Shown here: positions 7,700 to 16,512 of the stretch, piece by piece
Layout of the letters: each line of letters starts with the position of its first letter
How positions within the stretch are numbered: the stretch's first letter is position 1
Assembly: GCF_000213055.1 (NCBI RefSeq)
Contig: NZ_CM001165.1
Span: 2,069,445 to 2,133,444 of the forward strand
Source of the DNA: Streptomyces sp. Tu6071
GTDB taxonomy: Bacteria > Actinomycetota > Actinomycetes > Streptomycetales > Streptomycetaceae
DNA length: 64,000 nt
Reading direction: 5' to 3'
Made by a program: the position numbers and the translations under genes
Notes under the pieces: generated by a model
The model's input: the letters and a program-made list of their open reading frames with translations, nothing else
What the model was told of the DNA's origin: nothing
Database searches by the model: none

Positions 7700-8030
7700 C
7701 CCCGACGGGCCCAACGCGCGGGGCGGGAGAGGGGTTCCCGGGCGGGGCGGTCGCGGGTGGTTCCGGGGCGGGGCGGTCCGCGGGTGGTTCCGGGTTCTCG
7801 GGGGGGGCCGGGTCCCCGGGGGGTTCCGGGTTTCCGGGAAGGTCCTGAGTTGCCCGGGTTGCCGGGCAGTCCTCCGGGTTCCTGAGCAGTCCCCCGGGCT
7901 GCCGGCAGCCCATGGGAAGCCGGGCAGGCCCGAGTTGCCGGGCGACCCCGGGAAGCCAGGCTGCACCGAGTTGCCGGGCAGCCCACAGGGACCGGGCAGC
8001 CCACGGGAAGCCGCGCAATCCCCAAGAAGC
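7700..8030. repeat. Degenerate CCGGG-rich repeat tract
   Basis: Many irregular copies of GGTTCCGGG, GCCGGGCAG and GGGAAGCCGGGC fill this spacer downstream of the symporter gene. Units vary in length and are not kept in multiples of three throughout, which argues against a coding origin. Confidence 0.55.
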
Positions 8031-8048
8031 CGGGCCGGTGGGTGCGGG

Positions 8049-9380
8049 TCAGGCCGGTTCCGTACGGGGTGTGGGGGCCGTCTCCTGGAGGGGGACGGGT
8101 GTGGGGCCCACGCGGGTCAGGTCCAGGTCGCGGGTCTCGCGCATCGTCGCGTACACGACGAGCGAGACCGCCGCGCAGCCCGCGACGTACCAGGCGAAAC
8201 CGCTCTCCACGCCCGCGTCCTTGAACCACAGGGCGACGTACTCCGCCGTGCCCCCGAACGCCGCGTTCGCGAGGGCGTACGGGAGGGCGACGCCGAGGGC
8301 GCGGATGCCCGTCGGGAAGAGTTCCGCCTTCACGCAGGCGTTGATCGAGGTGTAGCCGGTCACGACGACCAGGGCCAGGAGCGAGAGGCTGAGCGCCGGC
8401 CAGAAGCTCCTCACGTGGGCGAGGAGGGTGAGGATCGGGACGGTCAGGAAGGTCGAGCCGACCGCGAAGGCGATGAGCAGCGGGCGCCTGCCGACGCGGT
8501 CCGAGAGCGCCCCGGCGAGCGGCTGGAGCGCCGCGAAGACGAGGAGCGCGACGAGCGAGACGAGCGTCGCCGTCCGCTGCGGCAGCCCGGCGGTGTGCGA
8601 GAGGTACTTGGTGAGGTACGTCGTGTACGTGTAGTACGCGACCGTCCCGCCCATCGTCAGCGCGACGACGAGCACCGCCTCGCGCTTGTGGCGCAGCAGC
8701 GCGCGGACGGTGCCCCTGTCCCCCGGGTACGCCTCGGCCTCGTAGACCTCCGTCTCCAGCATCGAGCGGCGCAGCCAGAAAACGACGCCCGCGCCGAGCG
8801 CGCCCACGGCGAAGGGCACGCGCCAGCCCCACGCGTGCAGGGCGGCGTCGCTCAGGGTGTGCTGGAGCAGGAGGAGCAGGGCGAGGCCGAGGATCTGGCC
8901 GAGCGTCATCGACACGTACTGGAAGCTCGACGCGAAGCCGCGGCGGCGCGGTGCGGCCGCCTCCGTGAGGTACGTCGCGCTCGCCGCGTACTCGCCGCCG
9001 ACCGAGAGCCCCTGGAGCAGCCGCGCGACGAGGAGGACGGCCGCGCCGCCGTATCCCGCGACGCCGTACGTGGGCGCGACGGCGATGAGGACCGCGGAGG
9101 CCGACATGAGCGAGACCGTGAGGGTCAGCGCCGCCTTGCGCCCCCTGCGGTCGCCGACACGGCCGAGGAGCCAGCCGCCGACCGGGCGCATGAAGAAGCC
9201 GACCGCGAAGATGCCCGCGGTGTTCATGAGCTGTGCCGTCGCGTCGCCCTTCGGGAAGAAAGCGCTCGCGAAGTACGGCGCGAAGCTCGCGTAGACGAAC
9301 CAGTCGAACCACTCGACCATGTTCCCGGCCGAGCCGATCCAGATCTTCTTCCAGTGCCGCCGGGCTTGCTGTCGTCCCAT
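8049..9380 (-). CDS. MFS transporter, metabolite:proton symporter family
   Basis: 443 aa with about 12 membrane helices. The family signature is clear: GNMVEWFDWFVYASFAPYFA in helix 1, FMRPVGGWLLGRVGDRRGRK after helix 2, and RLLQGLSVGGEYAASATYL in helix 4-5, all typical of the metabolite:H+ symporters (KgtP/ProP/citrate group). It therefore probably imports an organic acid or osmolyte with protons; the substrate cannot be read from sequence. The ATG at 9378-9380 is preferred because the upstream ATG at 9413 lies inside the terminator hairpin of ilvE. It sits between cimA and ilvE on the same strand, but terminators and a 490-bp gap suggest its own transcript. Confidence 0.88.
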   Translation of the reverse strand: MGRQQARRHWKKIWIGSAGNMVEWFDWFVYASFAPYFASAFFPKGDATAQLMNTAGIFAVGFFMRPVGGWLLGRVGDRRGRKAALTLTVSLMSASAVLIAVAPTYGVAGYGGAAVLLVARLLQGLSVGGEYAASATYLTEAAAPRRRGFASSFQYVSMTLGQILGLALLLLLQHTLSDAALHAWGWRVPFAVGALGAGVVFWLRRSMLETEVYEAEAYPGDRGTVRALLRHKREAVLVVALTMGGTVAYYTYTTYLTKYLSHTAGLPQRTATLVSLVALLVFAALQPLAGALSDRVGRRPLLIAFAVGSTFLTVPILTLLAHVRSFWPALSLSLLALVVVTGYTSINACVKAELFPTGIRALGVALPYALANAAFGGTAEYVALWFKDAGVESGFAWYVAGCAAVSLVVYATMRETRDLDLTRVGPTPVPLQETAPTPRTEPA

Positions 9381-9398
9381 GCGGGAACGGTGCCCACG

Positions 9399-9433
9399 GG
9401 TAAGGGGCGTCATCCGGGATGACGCCCCTTACC
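9399..9433. terminator. Terminator downstream of ilvE
   Basis: Perfect 17-bp inverted repeat: GGTAAGGGGCGTCATCC at 9399-9415 and its complement at 9417-9433, with effectively no spacer. It lies 41 bp past the ilvE stop and 19 bp before the symporter ATG, so it separates the two same-strand genes and decides the symporter start. Confidence 0.85.
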
Positions 9434-9474
9434 GGCAGCCTTGTTCGGGACTGTCCGCTTTCTTCGGGAAACGG

Positions 9475-10557
9475 TCAGCCGAGTTCGTGCATCCAGCCGT
9501 GCGTGTCCGCGACCGCGCCGGACTGGAGGCCGAGGAGCCCCTCGCGCAGCCGCATCGTGACGGTGCCGGGGGTGCCGTCGCCCTGGGTCCACTCGGCGCC
9601 CGCGGACTTGACGGTGCCGACCGGCGTGATGACCGCGGCCGTGCCGCACGCGAAGACCTCGGTGAGGCGCCCCTCCTCGGTGTCGCGCCGCCACTCCTCG
9701 GTCGAGAGGCGGCGCTCCTCGGCGGTGTAGCCGAGGTCGCGAGCGAGCGTGAGGAGCGAGTCGCGCGTGATGCCCGGGAGCAGGGAGCCGCTCAGCTCGG
9801 GCGTGACGATGTGGTCGCCGTAGACGAAGTAGAGGTTCATGCCGCCCATCTCCTCGACCCAGCGGTGCTCGACCGCGTCGAGCCACACGACCTGGTCGCA
9901 GCCCTTGGCGGCGGCCTCGGCCTGCGCGACGAGCGAGGCGGCGTAGTTGCCGCCGGTCTTCGCGGCGCCCGTGCCGCCCTTGACGGCGCGGACGTAGTCC
10001 TCCGAGAGCCAGACCGAGACGGGCTGGACGCCGCCGGGGAAGTAGGCGCCCGCGGGCGAGGCGATGACGACGAACAGGTACTCGTTGGCGGGCTTGACGC
10101 CGAGCCCGACCTCGGTGGCGATCATGAAGGGCCGCAGGTAGAGGCTCGCCTCGCCGTGCGCCGGAACCCACGCCTTGTCCTGGCGCACGAGCGCGTCGCA
10201 CGCGGCGACGAAGGTCTCGACGGGCAGTTCGGGCATCGCGAGCCGCCGCGCGGAACGCTGGAAGCGCTCCGCGTTCGCCTCGGGCCGGAACGTCGCGACG
10301 GAGCCGTCGGGGCGGCGGTACGCCTTGAGGCCCTCGAAGATCGTCTGCGCGTAGTGCAGCGTCATGTTCGCCGGGTCGAGCGAGAGCGGCGCGTACGGGA
10401 CGAGCTGGGCCTCGTGCCAGCCGCGGCCCTCGGTCCACTTGATCGTCACCATGTGGTCGGTGAAGTGCCGGCCGAAGCCCGGGGCGGTGAGGATCGCCTC
10501 GCGCGCGGCGTCGGAGAGGGGCGTTGCGGTGGGCTTCAGCTCGATCGTCGGCGTCAT
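9475..10557 (-). CDS. ilvE: Branched-chain amino acid aminotransferase
   Basis: 360 aa, fold-type IV PLP enzyme of the IlvE2 group (about 360 aa). It transfers the amino group of glutamate to the keto acids of valine, leucine and isoleucine, the last step of their synthesis. Blocks seen: [44 protein letters not shown] (with the PLP lysine in the GAAKTGGNY block), [17 protein letters not shown] and [15 protein letters not shown]. The ATG at 10555-10557 follows GGAAGA; longer frames upstream run through the leuB spacer and are not credible. It follows leuB by 263 bp with a terminator between, so a separate promoter is likely (GATAAT on the minus strand at 10630-10635). Confidence 0.96.
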   Translation of the reverse strand: MTPTIELKPTATPLSDAAREAILTAPGFGRHFTDHMVTIKWTEGRGWHEAQLVPYAPLSLDPANMTLHYAQTIFEGLKAYRRPDGSVATFRPEANAERFQRSARRLAMPELPVETFVAACDALVRQDKAWVPAHGEASLYLRPFMIATEVGLGVKPANEYLFVVIASPAGAYFPGGVQPVSVWLSEDYVRAVKGGTGAAKTGGNYAASLVAQAEAAAKGCDQVVWLDAVEHRWVEEMGGMNLYFVYGDHIVTPELSGSLLPGITRDSLLTLARDLGYTAEERRLSTEEWRRDTEEGRLTEVFACGTAAVITPVGTVKSAGAEWTQGDGTPGTVTMRLREGLLGLQSGAVADTHGWMHELG

Positions 10558-10629
10558 GACTCTTCCTTCGCGTTCTCGTCTGGGTAGTAGGACGTCCGAG
10601 CATCGTGCGATGTCGCGGCTCCGTGTCCG

Positions 10630-10635
10630 ATTATC
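10630..10635 (-). promoter_or_regulatory. Possible -10 box of ilvE
   Basis: GATAAT on the minus strand, about 73 bp before the ilvE ATG. The region 17 bp upstream (TTCCGC) is a poor -35, so the call depends on the -10 alone. Confidence 0.35.
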
Positions 10636-10730
10636 GCTCGCCCACTCGAACAGCGGAACGGTGCGGGCGCGGAATCGGGGGCGCGGAGGGCGGGACGTCG
10701 CACGGGTCACGTGCCCCCGGACGCACCGAA

Positions 10731-10761
10731 GCCGCCGGGCGGTGGTGCGCGGCCCGGCGGC
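10731..10761. terminator. Terminator downstream of leuB
   Basis: GCCGCCGGGC (10731-10740) pairs with GCCCGGCGGC (10752-10761) across an 11-nt loop, 60 bp past the leuB stop. A 10-bp GC stem without T tract, the common streptomycete form. Confidence 0.65.
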
Positions 10762-10820
10762 TGTGGTGCTCGGTGGAGCGGGGTGGTACGGCCCCGTTGC
10801 GTACGGTCGTACCTGCCGGG

Positions 10821-11861
10821 TCAGCCGGCTACTCGGGCGGCGAGGGCGTCGCCGATCTCCTCGGTGGTACGGGGCGAGCCGTCGCGGGCCGTGAGGTCGG
10901 TCGTGACGGCCTCCTCGACGCGCGCCGCCTCGGTCTCGTAGCCGAGGTGGCGCAGCAGGAGCGCGACGGAGAGGATCGTGGCCGTCGGGTCGGCCTTGCC
11001 CTGCCCGGCGATGTCGGGCGCGGAGCCGTGGACCGGCTCGAACATCGAGGGGAACGCGCCGCTCGGGTTGATGTTCCCCGAGGCGGCGAGGCCGATGCCG
11101 CCGGTGACGGCGGCGGCGAGGTCGGTGAGGATGTCGCCGAAGAGGTTGTCGGTGACGATGACGTCGAAGCGCTCGGGCTGCGTGACGAGGAAGATCGTCG
11201 CGGCGTCGACGTGCAGGTAGTCGGTGCTGACCTCGGGGTACTCGGCCGCGACCTTGTCGAAGGTGTTCTTCCACAGGTGGCCCGCGTAGACGAGCACGTT
11301 GTTCTTGTGGACGAGCGTCAGCTTCTTGCGCGGGCGGGCCTGGGCGCGGGCGAAGGCGTCGCGGACGACGCGCTCGACTCCGTAGGCCGTGTTGACGCTG
11401 ACCTCGGTGGCGACCTCGGCGGGCGTACCGGTGCGCAGCGAGCCCCCGTTGCCCGTGTAGGGGCCCTCGGTGCCCTCGCGGACGACGACGAAGTCGATCT
11501 CGGGGTTGCCCGCGAGCGGCGTCCTCGTGTTCGGGAAGAGGCGCGAGGGGCGCAGGTTGATGAAGTGGTCGAAGGCGAAGCGGAGCTTGAGGAGCAGCCC
11601 GCGCTCCAGGACCCCCGAGGGCACCGAGGGATCGCCGATCGCGCCGAGGAGGATCGCGTCGTGCGACTTCAGCGCTTCGAGCTCCGCGTCCGGGAGGGTC
11701 TCCCCCGTGCGGTGCCAGCGCTGGGCGCCGAGGTCGTACTCCTTGGTCTCCAGCTTGGCGTCCTGCGGGAGGACGGCGCGCAGGACCTTCAGGCCCTGCG
11801 ACACGACCTCGGGGCCGATGCCGTCACCGGAAATGACTGCGAGATTGATGCTGCGCGACAT
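10821..11861 (-). CDS. leuB: 3-isopropylmalate dehydrogenase
   Basis: 346 aa, matching actinobacterial LeuB. It oxidises and decarboxylates 3-isopropylmalate with NAD+ in leucine synthesis. Blocks seen: [10 protein letters not shown] near the N-terminus, [17 protein letters not shown] (substrate loop), [31 protein letters not shown] (metal-binding aspartates) and [18 protein letters not shown] (nucleotide site) near residue 280. The ATG at 11859-11861 gives the standard [14 protein letters not shown] start; a GAGGAG lies 12 bases upstream. The longer frame to 11945 enters the divergent promoter region. The metallophosphatase gene is divergent, 128 bp away. Confidence 0.96.
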   Translation of the reverse strand: MSRSINLAVISGDGIGPEVVSQGLKVLRAVLPQDAKLETKEYDLGAQRWHRTGETLPDAELEALKSHDAILLGAIGDPSVPSGVLERGLLLKLRFAFDHFINLRPSRLFPNTRTPLAGNPEIDFVVVREGTEGPYTGNGGSLRTGTPAEVATEVSVNTAYGVERVVRDAFARAQARPRKKLTLVHKNNVLVYAGHLWKNTFDKVAAEYPEVSTDYLHVDAATIFLVTQPERFDVIVTDNLFGDILTDLAAAVTGGIGLAASGNINPSGAFPSMFEPVHGSAPDIAGQGKADPTATILSVALLLRHLGYETEAARVEEAVTTDLTARDGSPRTTEEIGDALAARVAG

Positions 11862-11989
11862 GCGGGCACCGTACTCCTCGTCCCACTGCCTGACACGCGC
11901 CGTCCACCATACGGACACATTGCCGTCCGGTCGTGTCTCGGACACCTGTACGCCACACGTAAGCCACGCGCGAGTGGGACCTTCCGGTC

Positions 11990-13576
11990 ATGGAGACTCC
12001 ACGGGTCGGCATCCCCGACCACCTCGCTTCCCGTATGACGATGCCCGAGCAGCACGAGTACCTGCGCCGCAGGCTGACGCGGCGTTCGGCGCTGCGCGCG
12101 GGCACCGTCACGGCGGGTGCCGTCGCGGGCCTCGGCGTCCTCAGCGGCAGCGCGAACGCCGCGCAGCGCGTCGCGACGCGCACCCCCGCCCCGTCGCCCG
12201 CCTTCCTGCCGTCCTCCGCCGCGTCCCGCGTCGACGGCTCGCTCGTCGCCCCGTTCGCCCGCCACCTCGCCTTCGGCGCCGACCCGCGCACGCAGATGAC
12301 GGTGAGCTGGCAGGTGCCGCTGCCCGTCAAGCGGCCCTTCCTGCGCGTCGGTACGCACCCGTGGGACCTCAGCCGGAAGATCGACGCCGAGGTGCGGGCG
12401 CTGCACACCCCCGCGCTCACGTCGAAGCTCCCGGCCGTCGACCAGTACTACCTGCACGTCGAACTGGAGCGGCTGCGCCCGGACACGACGTACTACTACG
12501 GCATCGGCCACACCGGCTTCGACCCGGCCGACCCGCGCAACATCGGCACGATCGGCAGCTTCCGCACGGCGCCCGCGCGCCCGGAGTCGTTCACCTTCAC
12601 GGCCTTCGGCGACCAGGGCGTCTCCTACGACGCGCTCGCCAACGACGCGCTGATCCTCGGCCAGAACCCCTCCTTCCACCTGCACGCGGGCGACATCTGC
12701 TACGCCGACAGCAGCGGGCAGGGCAAGGAGGGCGACACCTACGACGCCCGCGTGTGGGACCAGTTCCTCGCGCAGACCGAGTCGGTCGCGTCGAAAGTGC
12801 CATGGATGGTGACGACGGGCAACCACGACATGGAGGCGTGGTACTCGCCGAACGGCTACGGCGGCCAGAACGCGCGCTGGTCGCTGCCGAAGGGCGGGCT
12901 CGACGCGGAGAAGTCGCCGGGCGTCTACTCCTTCGTCTACGGCAACGTCGGCGTCGTCGCGCTCGACGCCAACGACGTGAGCCTGGAGATCAGGGCGAAC
13001 ACCGGCTACACGGGCGGCGCGCAGACCAAGTGGCTGGAGCGCAGGCTCAAGGAGCTGCGCGCGCACCGCGACGTCGACTTCGTCGTGGTCTTCTTCCACC
13101 ACTGCGCCTTCTCGACGACGAACGCCCACGCCTCGGACGGCGGCGTGCGCGACGCGTGGGTGCCGCTTTTCGACAAGTACCGCGTCGACCTCGTCGTCAA
13201 CGGCCACAACCACGTCTACGAGCGCACCGACGCGCTGCGCGGCGGGCACGTCGCGCGCACCGTGCCGATCGGCGAGTCCGTCTCGTCGACGCGCGACGGC
13301 ATCGTCTACGTGACGGCGGGCGGCGCGGGCAAGGCGCTCTACGACTTCCCGGCACCGGACTCGTACGAGGGGCACGAGCAGCACGTCGACTCCGTGGCCT
13401 CGTACCACTGGACGGACGCGGGGAAGGTCACCGAGGCGGTGGAGTGGTCGCGCGTGCGGTACACGGGCTTCTCGTTCCTCGCGGTGCGGGTGACGGCGGG
13501 GGCGCGACCGCGCCTGGAGGTCACGGCGCTCGCGGAGACGGGCGAGCGGGTGGACCACTTCACGATCACGCGCTGA
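11990..13576 (+). CDS. Tat-exported purple acid phosphatase-like metallophosphoesterase
   Basis: 528 aa. Residues 25-57 hold a twin-arginine signal (RRRLTRRSALRAGTVTAG then GLGVLSGSANA), so it is exported folded. An N-terminal fibronectin-III-like domain (about 80-190, ending TTYYYGIGHTGFDP) precedes a calcineurin-type phosphoesterase with the full metal set: FGDQGV, HAGDICYAD, TGNHDME, FFHHCAFSTTNAH and GHNHVYERTD. This is the layout of purple acid phosphatases; extracellular release of phosphate from phosphomonoesters is the likely job. The ATG at 11990 has no good ribosome site; an internal Met (MTMPEQHEY, residue 16) still leaves the Tat motif intact and may be the real start. A strong terminator follows. 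Confidence 0.88.
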   Translation: METPRVGIPDHLASRMTMPEQHEYLRRRLTRRSALRAGTVTAGAVAGLGVLSGSANAAQRVATRTPAPSPAFLPSSAASRVDGSLVAPFARHLAFGADPRTQMTVSWQVPLPVKRPFLRVGTHPWDLSRKIDAEVRALHTPALTSKLPAVDQYYLHVELERLRPDTTYYYGIGHTGFDPADPRNIGTIGSFRTAPARPESFTFTAFGDQGVSYDALANDALILGQNPSFHLHAGDICYADSSGQGKEGDTYDARVWDQFLAQTESVASKVPWMVTTGNHDMEAWYSPNGYGGQNARWSLPKGGLDAEKSPGVYSFVYGNVGVVALDANDVSLEIRANTGYTGGAQTKWLERRLKELRAHRDVDFVVVFFHHCAFSTTNAHASDGGVRDAWVPLFDKYRVDLVVNGHNHVYERTDALRGGHVARTVPIGESVSSTRDGIVYVTAGGAGKALYDFPAPDSYEGHEQHVDSVASYHWTDAGKVTEAVEWSRVRYTGFSFLAVRVTAGARPRLEVTALAETGERVDHFTITR

Positions 13577-13600
13577 GGCCGGGCGCTTCGCACGAAGGTG

Positions 13601-13632
13601 CCGGCCGGCCCGCGTCCTTGCGGGCCGGCCGG
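13601..13632. terminator. Terminator after the metallophosphatase gene
   Basis: Perfect 13-bp stem, CCGGCCGGCCCGC (13601-13613) with its complement at 13620-13632, loop GTCCTT, starting 24 bp after the stop. Confidence 0.85.
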
Positions 13633-13639
13633 TCGACCG

Positions 13640-13911
13640 GCGGCTCCCGGTGGCGTATGTGTACCAGCTCGGCGCGCCCTGCGGGAGAGGGCGGGAGCGC
13701 GCGCCCGTGGACGGCGTGGGGTCGTCTCACGGGCGGGCTGGGCGTCGTGCCGTACGCGGCGTGACGGCGCTTCGCGCGCGGCGGGGCGTCGTTCGTACGC
13801 GGCGTCGCGTGGTGCCGCGCCGCGTCGCTCCATCGTCCCGCGCGCGGCGTCGCGGTCCGACGGCGCGTCAGTGGCTTTCCGGCCGTGGGCCGGTGGTCGC
13901 CCGGCGGCGGG
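13640..13911. other. Non-coding GC-rich spacer
   Basis: Between the terminator and the 43-residue gene on the opposite strand. It contains the CGTACGCGGCGT microrepeats seen in other spacers here (13750-13830). I see no gene and no further hairpin that stands out. Confidence 0.5.
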
Positions 13912-14043
13912 TCAGTGGCCCGTCTGCCCGCCGTTGTCGCGGCGGTCGAGGGCGCGCTGGAGGGCGGCGGCGGCGTTGCGGCGCTCGGCCTCGCTGCGCG
14001 TGGCGGAGTGGCGGACTCGGCGGACGGTCGTCTCTGCGGCCAT
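13912..14043 (-). CDS. Small basic protein, 43 aa, function unknown
   Basis: Frame MAAETTVRRVRHSATRSEAE followed by RRNAAAALQRALDRRDNGGQTGH, stop TGA at 13912-13914. AGGAG lies ten bases before the ATG. The peptide is one amphipathic, Arg-rich helix (residues 14-36) with an Ala-rich core and a hydrophilic tail; no membrane segment. I recall similarly sized conserved hypothetical proteins in Streptomyces but cannot name a family. Codon third positions are GC-rich and the start/stop context is good, which is why I keep it despite the length. Its promoter may be the AT-richer island at 14311-14392, which would give a leader of about 270 bases. Confidence 0.6.
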   Translation of the reverse strand: MAAETTVRRVRHSATRSEAERRNAAAALQRALDRRDNGGQTGH

Positions 14044-14465
14044 GAGGATCGACTCCTAGCAGGTCCAGGTCCACGGGTGGCCCGTGGGCGGGGGGGCACG
14101 CCGGTCCGGTCCGCGTCGGGGCGCGGCCGGGTGGGGCGTGGTGGGTGGACTGTGGCGACGGGGGCCCGAGGGGCCGGGTACGTCCGGCGGGATGCCGGGG
14201 TACGGGGACCACGGGGTGCGCGCCGTCCGGGGCGGGGACCGGGCCCGCAGGGTTCGCCTGCGCGGGGCCACGGCACACGACCGCCTTCGCCAGGTCGGGC
14301 GAGAACAGTCCGGCTCCTACAAAGCTAGGGCAGCTCGGCGTCGCTGTCTCCACAATTACTCGGACTTCCTACTATCTGAGACGGCGGGGGCGCACGCGCC
14401 ACGCCGCGCGCGCCGGAGCCGCCCCCTCCCGCTCCCCCGGACGGGGCCCCGGAACCGGCCGGGTC
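14044..14465. other. Non-coding region with an AT-richer island (possible promoter for the 43-aa gene)
   Basis: 14311-14392 drops clearly in GC compared with its surroundings. On the minus strand it contains ATAGTAGGAAGTCCGAGTAA, an AATTGTGG block and CCTAGCTTTGTAGGAG; GTAGGA occurs twice about 55 bp apart. It looks like a promoter or operator for leftward transcription, but I cannot assign a factor. The rest is GC-rich without a gene I can support; a GTG frame starting near 14275 on the minus strand was considered and not accepted. Confidence 0.45.
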
Positions 14466-16286
14466 TCAGAACCAGTCGGGCTCCATGTCGGCCGCCGTGG
14501 TGTCGAGGCTTTCGAGGAGCGCGAACTGCGGCGCCGTACGAGGCAGCTCGTACCGGAAGAAGTACCGCGCTGCGGCCCGCTTGCCCGCGTAGAAGCTCCC
14601 CTCGCCCGCACCGGCCGCGAGGAGCTGTTCGAGCCAGATCCAGGCGAGGACGACGTGCCCGGCGGCCTCCAGGTAGACGGAGGCGTTGGCGAGGGCCGTG
14701 CGCGGGTCGCCGTCCTGCCACAGCCGCGCCGTCACGGTGCCGAGGCGCGTCGCCGCCTCGCGCAGGGACGTCGCGTACGTCGCGGCGTCGCCGCCCGCCG
14801 ATGTCGCGCGGCGCGCCGTGTCCTCGACGCGGCCGAGCAGGAGGCGCAGCGCGGCCCCGTCCTTCATGACGGCCTTGCGGCCGAGGAGGTCGAGACCGTG
14901 GATGCCGTGGGTGCCCTCGTGGATGGGGTTGAGGCGGTTGTCGCGGTAGAACTGCTCGACGTCGTACTCACGCGTGTAGCCGTAGCCGCCGTGCACCTGG
15001 ATCGCGAGGCTGTTCGCCTCCAGGCACCACTGGGAGGGCCAGCTCTTGGCGATGGGGGTGAGGATGTCGAGGAGCAGCCCGGCCTCCTCGCGCGCGGCGG
15101 GCTCCGGCGCGGTGCGCTGTTCGTCGACGAGGCGCCCGCAGTAGAGCGTGAGGGCGAGCGCGCCCTCGACGTACGCCTTCTGGGCGAGGAGCATGCGGCG
15201 CACGTCGGTGTGCTCGATGATCGGGACCTGCGGCGTCGCGGGGTCCTTCGCGGCGACGGGGCGGCCCTGGGGGCGCGTGCGCGCGTAGTCGAGGGCGTGC
15301 AGGTAGCCGGTGTAGCCGAGGGCTGTCGCGCCGAGACCGACGCCGATGCGGGCCTCGTTCATCATGTGGAACATGTACGCGAGGCCCTTGTTCTCCTCGC
15401 CGACGAGGTGGCCGACCGCGCCCGGCTCCCCGCCGGGGCGGTGCGCGCCCTCGCCGAAGTTGAGGAGCGTGTTGGTCGTGCCCCGGTAGCCCATCTTGTG
15501 GTTGAGCCCGGCGAGCACGACGTCGTTGCGCGCGCCGATGCCGCCGTCGCCGTCCACGAGGTACTTGGGCACGACGAAGAGCGAGAGCCCCTTCACGCCC
15601 GCCGGGCCGCCCGGGGTGCGGGCGAGGACGAGGTGGACGATGTTCTCGGTCAGTTCGTGGTCGCCGCCCGAGATCCACATCTTGTTGCCGAAGAGGCGGT
15701 ACGTGCCGTCCCCGGCGTGCTCGGCGCGGGTGCGCACGTCGGCGAGCGAGGAGCCGGCCTGTGGCTCGGAGAGGCACATCGTGCCGAACCAGCGGCCCTC
15801 GGCCATGGGCCGCACGAAGGTGTCGATCTGCTCCCGGCTGCCGTGGGCGAGCAGGAGGTTCGCGTTGCCGATGGTGAGGAAGGGGTACGCGGACGTGCCG
15901 ACGTTCGCCGCCTGGAACCACGCGAAGCACGCGTCCGTGACGACGCGCGGGAGCTGCATCCCGCCGACCGAGGCGTCGAGTCCCGCGCTCGTGAGCCCGG
16001 CCTCGGCGAAGACCTTCAGCGCCTCGCCCACCTCGGGGATGACGTGCACGCGCTCGCCGTCGAAGGTCGGCTCGTGCGCGTCGCCGAGCTTGTTGTGGGG
16101 CGCGAAGTGGCGCGCGGCGAGGGTCTCGCTCAGTTCGAGCACCGCGTCGAACGTCGCGCGGTCGTGCTCGGCGTAGCGCGCGCGGGCGGTCAGGTCCTCC
16201 ACGTGGAGCCACTCGTGCAGGAGGAAGCCCAGGTCCCTGCGGGAGAGGAGGAGGGAGTCGCTCGCGGTGGGGGTGTGCTTCGCCAT
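14466..16286 (-). CDS. Acyl-CoA dehydrogenase (600-residue FadE type)
   Basis: 606 aa, longer than classic 380-residue enzymes because of an extra N-terminal segment and a C-terminal helical domain, as in mycobacterial FadE5-like proteins. It should oxidise an acyl-CoA to the trans-2-enoyl-CoA with FAD in beta-oxidation. Seen: TMCLSEPQAGSSLADVRTRA (FAD/substrate site, residues about 170-190), NKMWISGGDHELTENIVH, FHMMNEARIGVGLGA, VHGGYGYTREYDVEQFYRD and the catalytic-glutamate block HEGTHGIHGLDLLGRKAV. GGAG lies seven bases before the ATG. A palindromic TetR-type site lies 37 bp upstream, so derepression by an acyl-CoA ligand is probable. No regulator gene is adjacent. Confidence 0.93.
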   Translation of the reverse strand: MAKHTPTASDSLLLSRRDLGFLLHEWLHVEDLTARARYAEHDRATFDAVLELSETLAARHFAPHNKLGDAHEPTFDGERVHVIPEVGEALKVFAEAGLTSAGLDASVGGMQLPRVVTDACFAWFQAANVGTSAYPFLTIGNANLLLAHGSREQIDTFVRPMAEGRWFGTMCLSEPQAGSSLADVRTRAEHAGDGTYRLFGNKMWISGGDHELTENIVHLVLARTPGGPAGVKGLSLFVVPKYLVDGDGGIGARNDVVLAGLNHKMGYRGTTNTLLNFGEGAHRPGGEPGAVGHLVGEENKGLAYMFHMMNEARIGVGLGATALGYTGYLHALDYARTRPQGRPVAAKDPATPQVPIIEHTDVRRMLLAQKAYVEGALALTLYCGRLVDEQRTAPEPAAREEAGLLLDILTPIAKSWPSQWCLEANSLAIQVHGGYGYTREYDVEQFYRDNRLNPIHEGTHGIHGLDLLGRKAVMKDGAALRLLLGRVEDTARRATSAGGDAATYATSLREAATRLGTVTARLWQDGDPRTALANASVYLEAAGHVVLAWIWLEQLLAAGAGEGSFYAGKRAAARYFFRYELPRTAPQFALLESLDTTAADMEPDWF

Positions 16287-16322
16287 GGTTGTCTCCGGGG
16301 GCAGGGGGCCGTCCGGACCATA

Positions 16323-16338
16323 CTAAGCGGACGCTTAG
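16323..16338. promoter_or_regulatory. TetR-type operator upstream of the acyl-CoA dehydrogenase
   Basis: CTAAGCGGACGCTTAG, a perfect 7-bp inverted repeat around GA. The CTAAGC/GCTTAG half-sites are typical of TetR-family regulators of fatty acid genes in actinobacteria. It lies 37-52 bp before the ATG, where it would overlap the promoter. Confidence 0.7.
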
Positions 16339-16401
16339 CGCGAAGGAAGGGCCGTCCGGCGGAAGGCCCGGCGGGGGGCGTCCGGCGGGGCGGGGCGATC
16401 A

Positions 16402-16427
16402 CCCCTAGGCGATTGCCCCTAGGCGAT
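16402..16427. promoter_or_regulatory. Direct repeat CCCCTAGGCGAT x2, related to the motif upstream of cimA
   Basis: Copies at 16402-16413 and 16416-16427 (14-bp period). On the other strand they read ATCGCCTAGGGG; the cimA copies read ATCACCTAGGGG and TTCACCTAGGGG. They lie 116-141 bp upstream of the acyl-CoA dehydrogenase ATG. Confidence 0.45.
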
Positions 16428-16512
16428 CCCCCCGCGCCCTCGTACGCACGTCGCACGCGGCGCCCCGCTCCCGTCCCCTCCCCCCGTCCCGTCCCGTCCC
16501 CCGCGCACGACA

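Larger units (their letters stand above)
7559..8048. other. Intergenic region with paired CCTAGG motif and low-complexity GC repeats
   Basis: No gene is supported over these 490 bp. 7655-7690 holds two direct copies of TCACCTAGGGGG (see separate entry). 7730-8030 is a degenerate repeat of GGGTTCCGGG and TTGCCGGGC blocks with mixed spacing; on the minus strand it can be read as Gly-x-Pro-like peptides, but without ribosome sites or conserved ends. Confidence 0.6.

Noticed and set aside
7679..7966. 95-residue collagen-like frame downstream of the symporter gene
   Set aside because: Repeat units are not consistently multiples of three, there is no ribosome site, and competing frames give similar text.
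9381..9413. Symporter start at 9413
   Set aside because: The codon lies inside the ilvE terminator hairpin.
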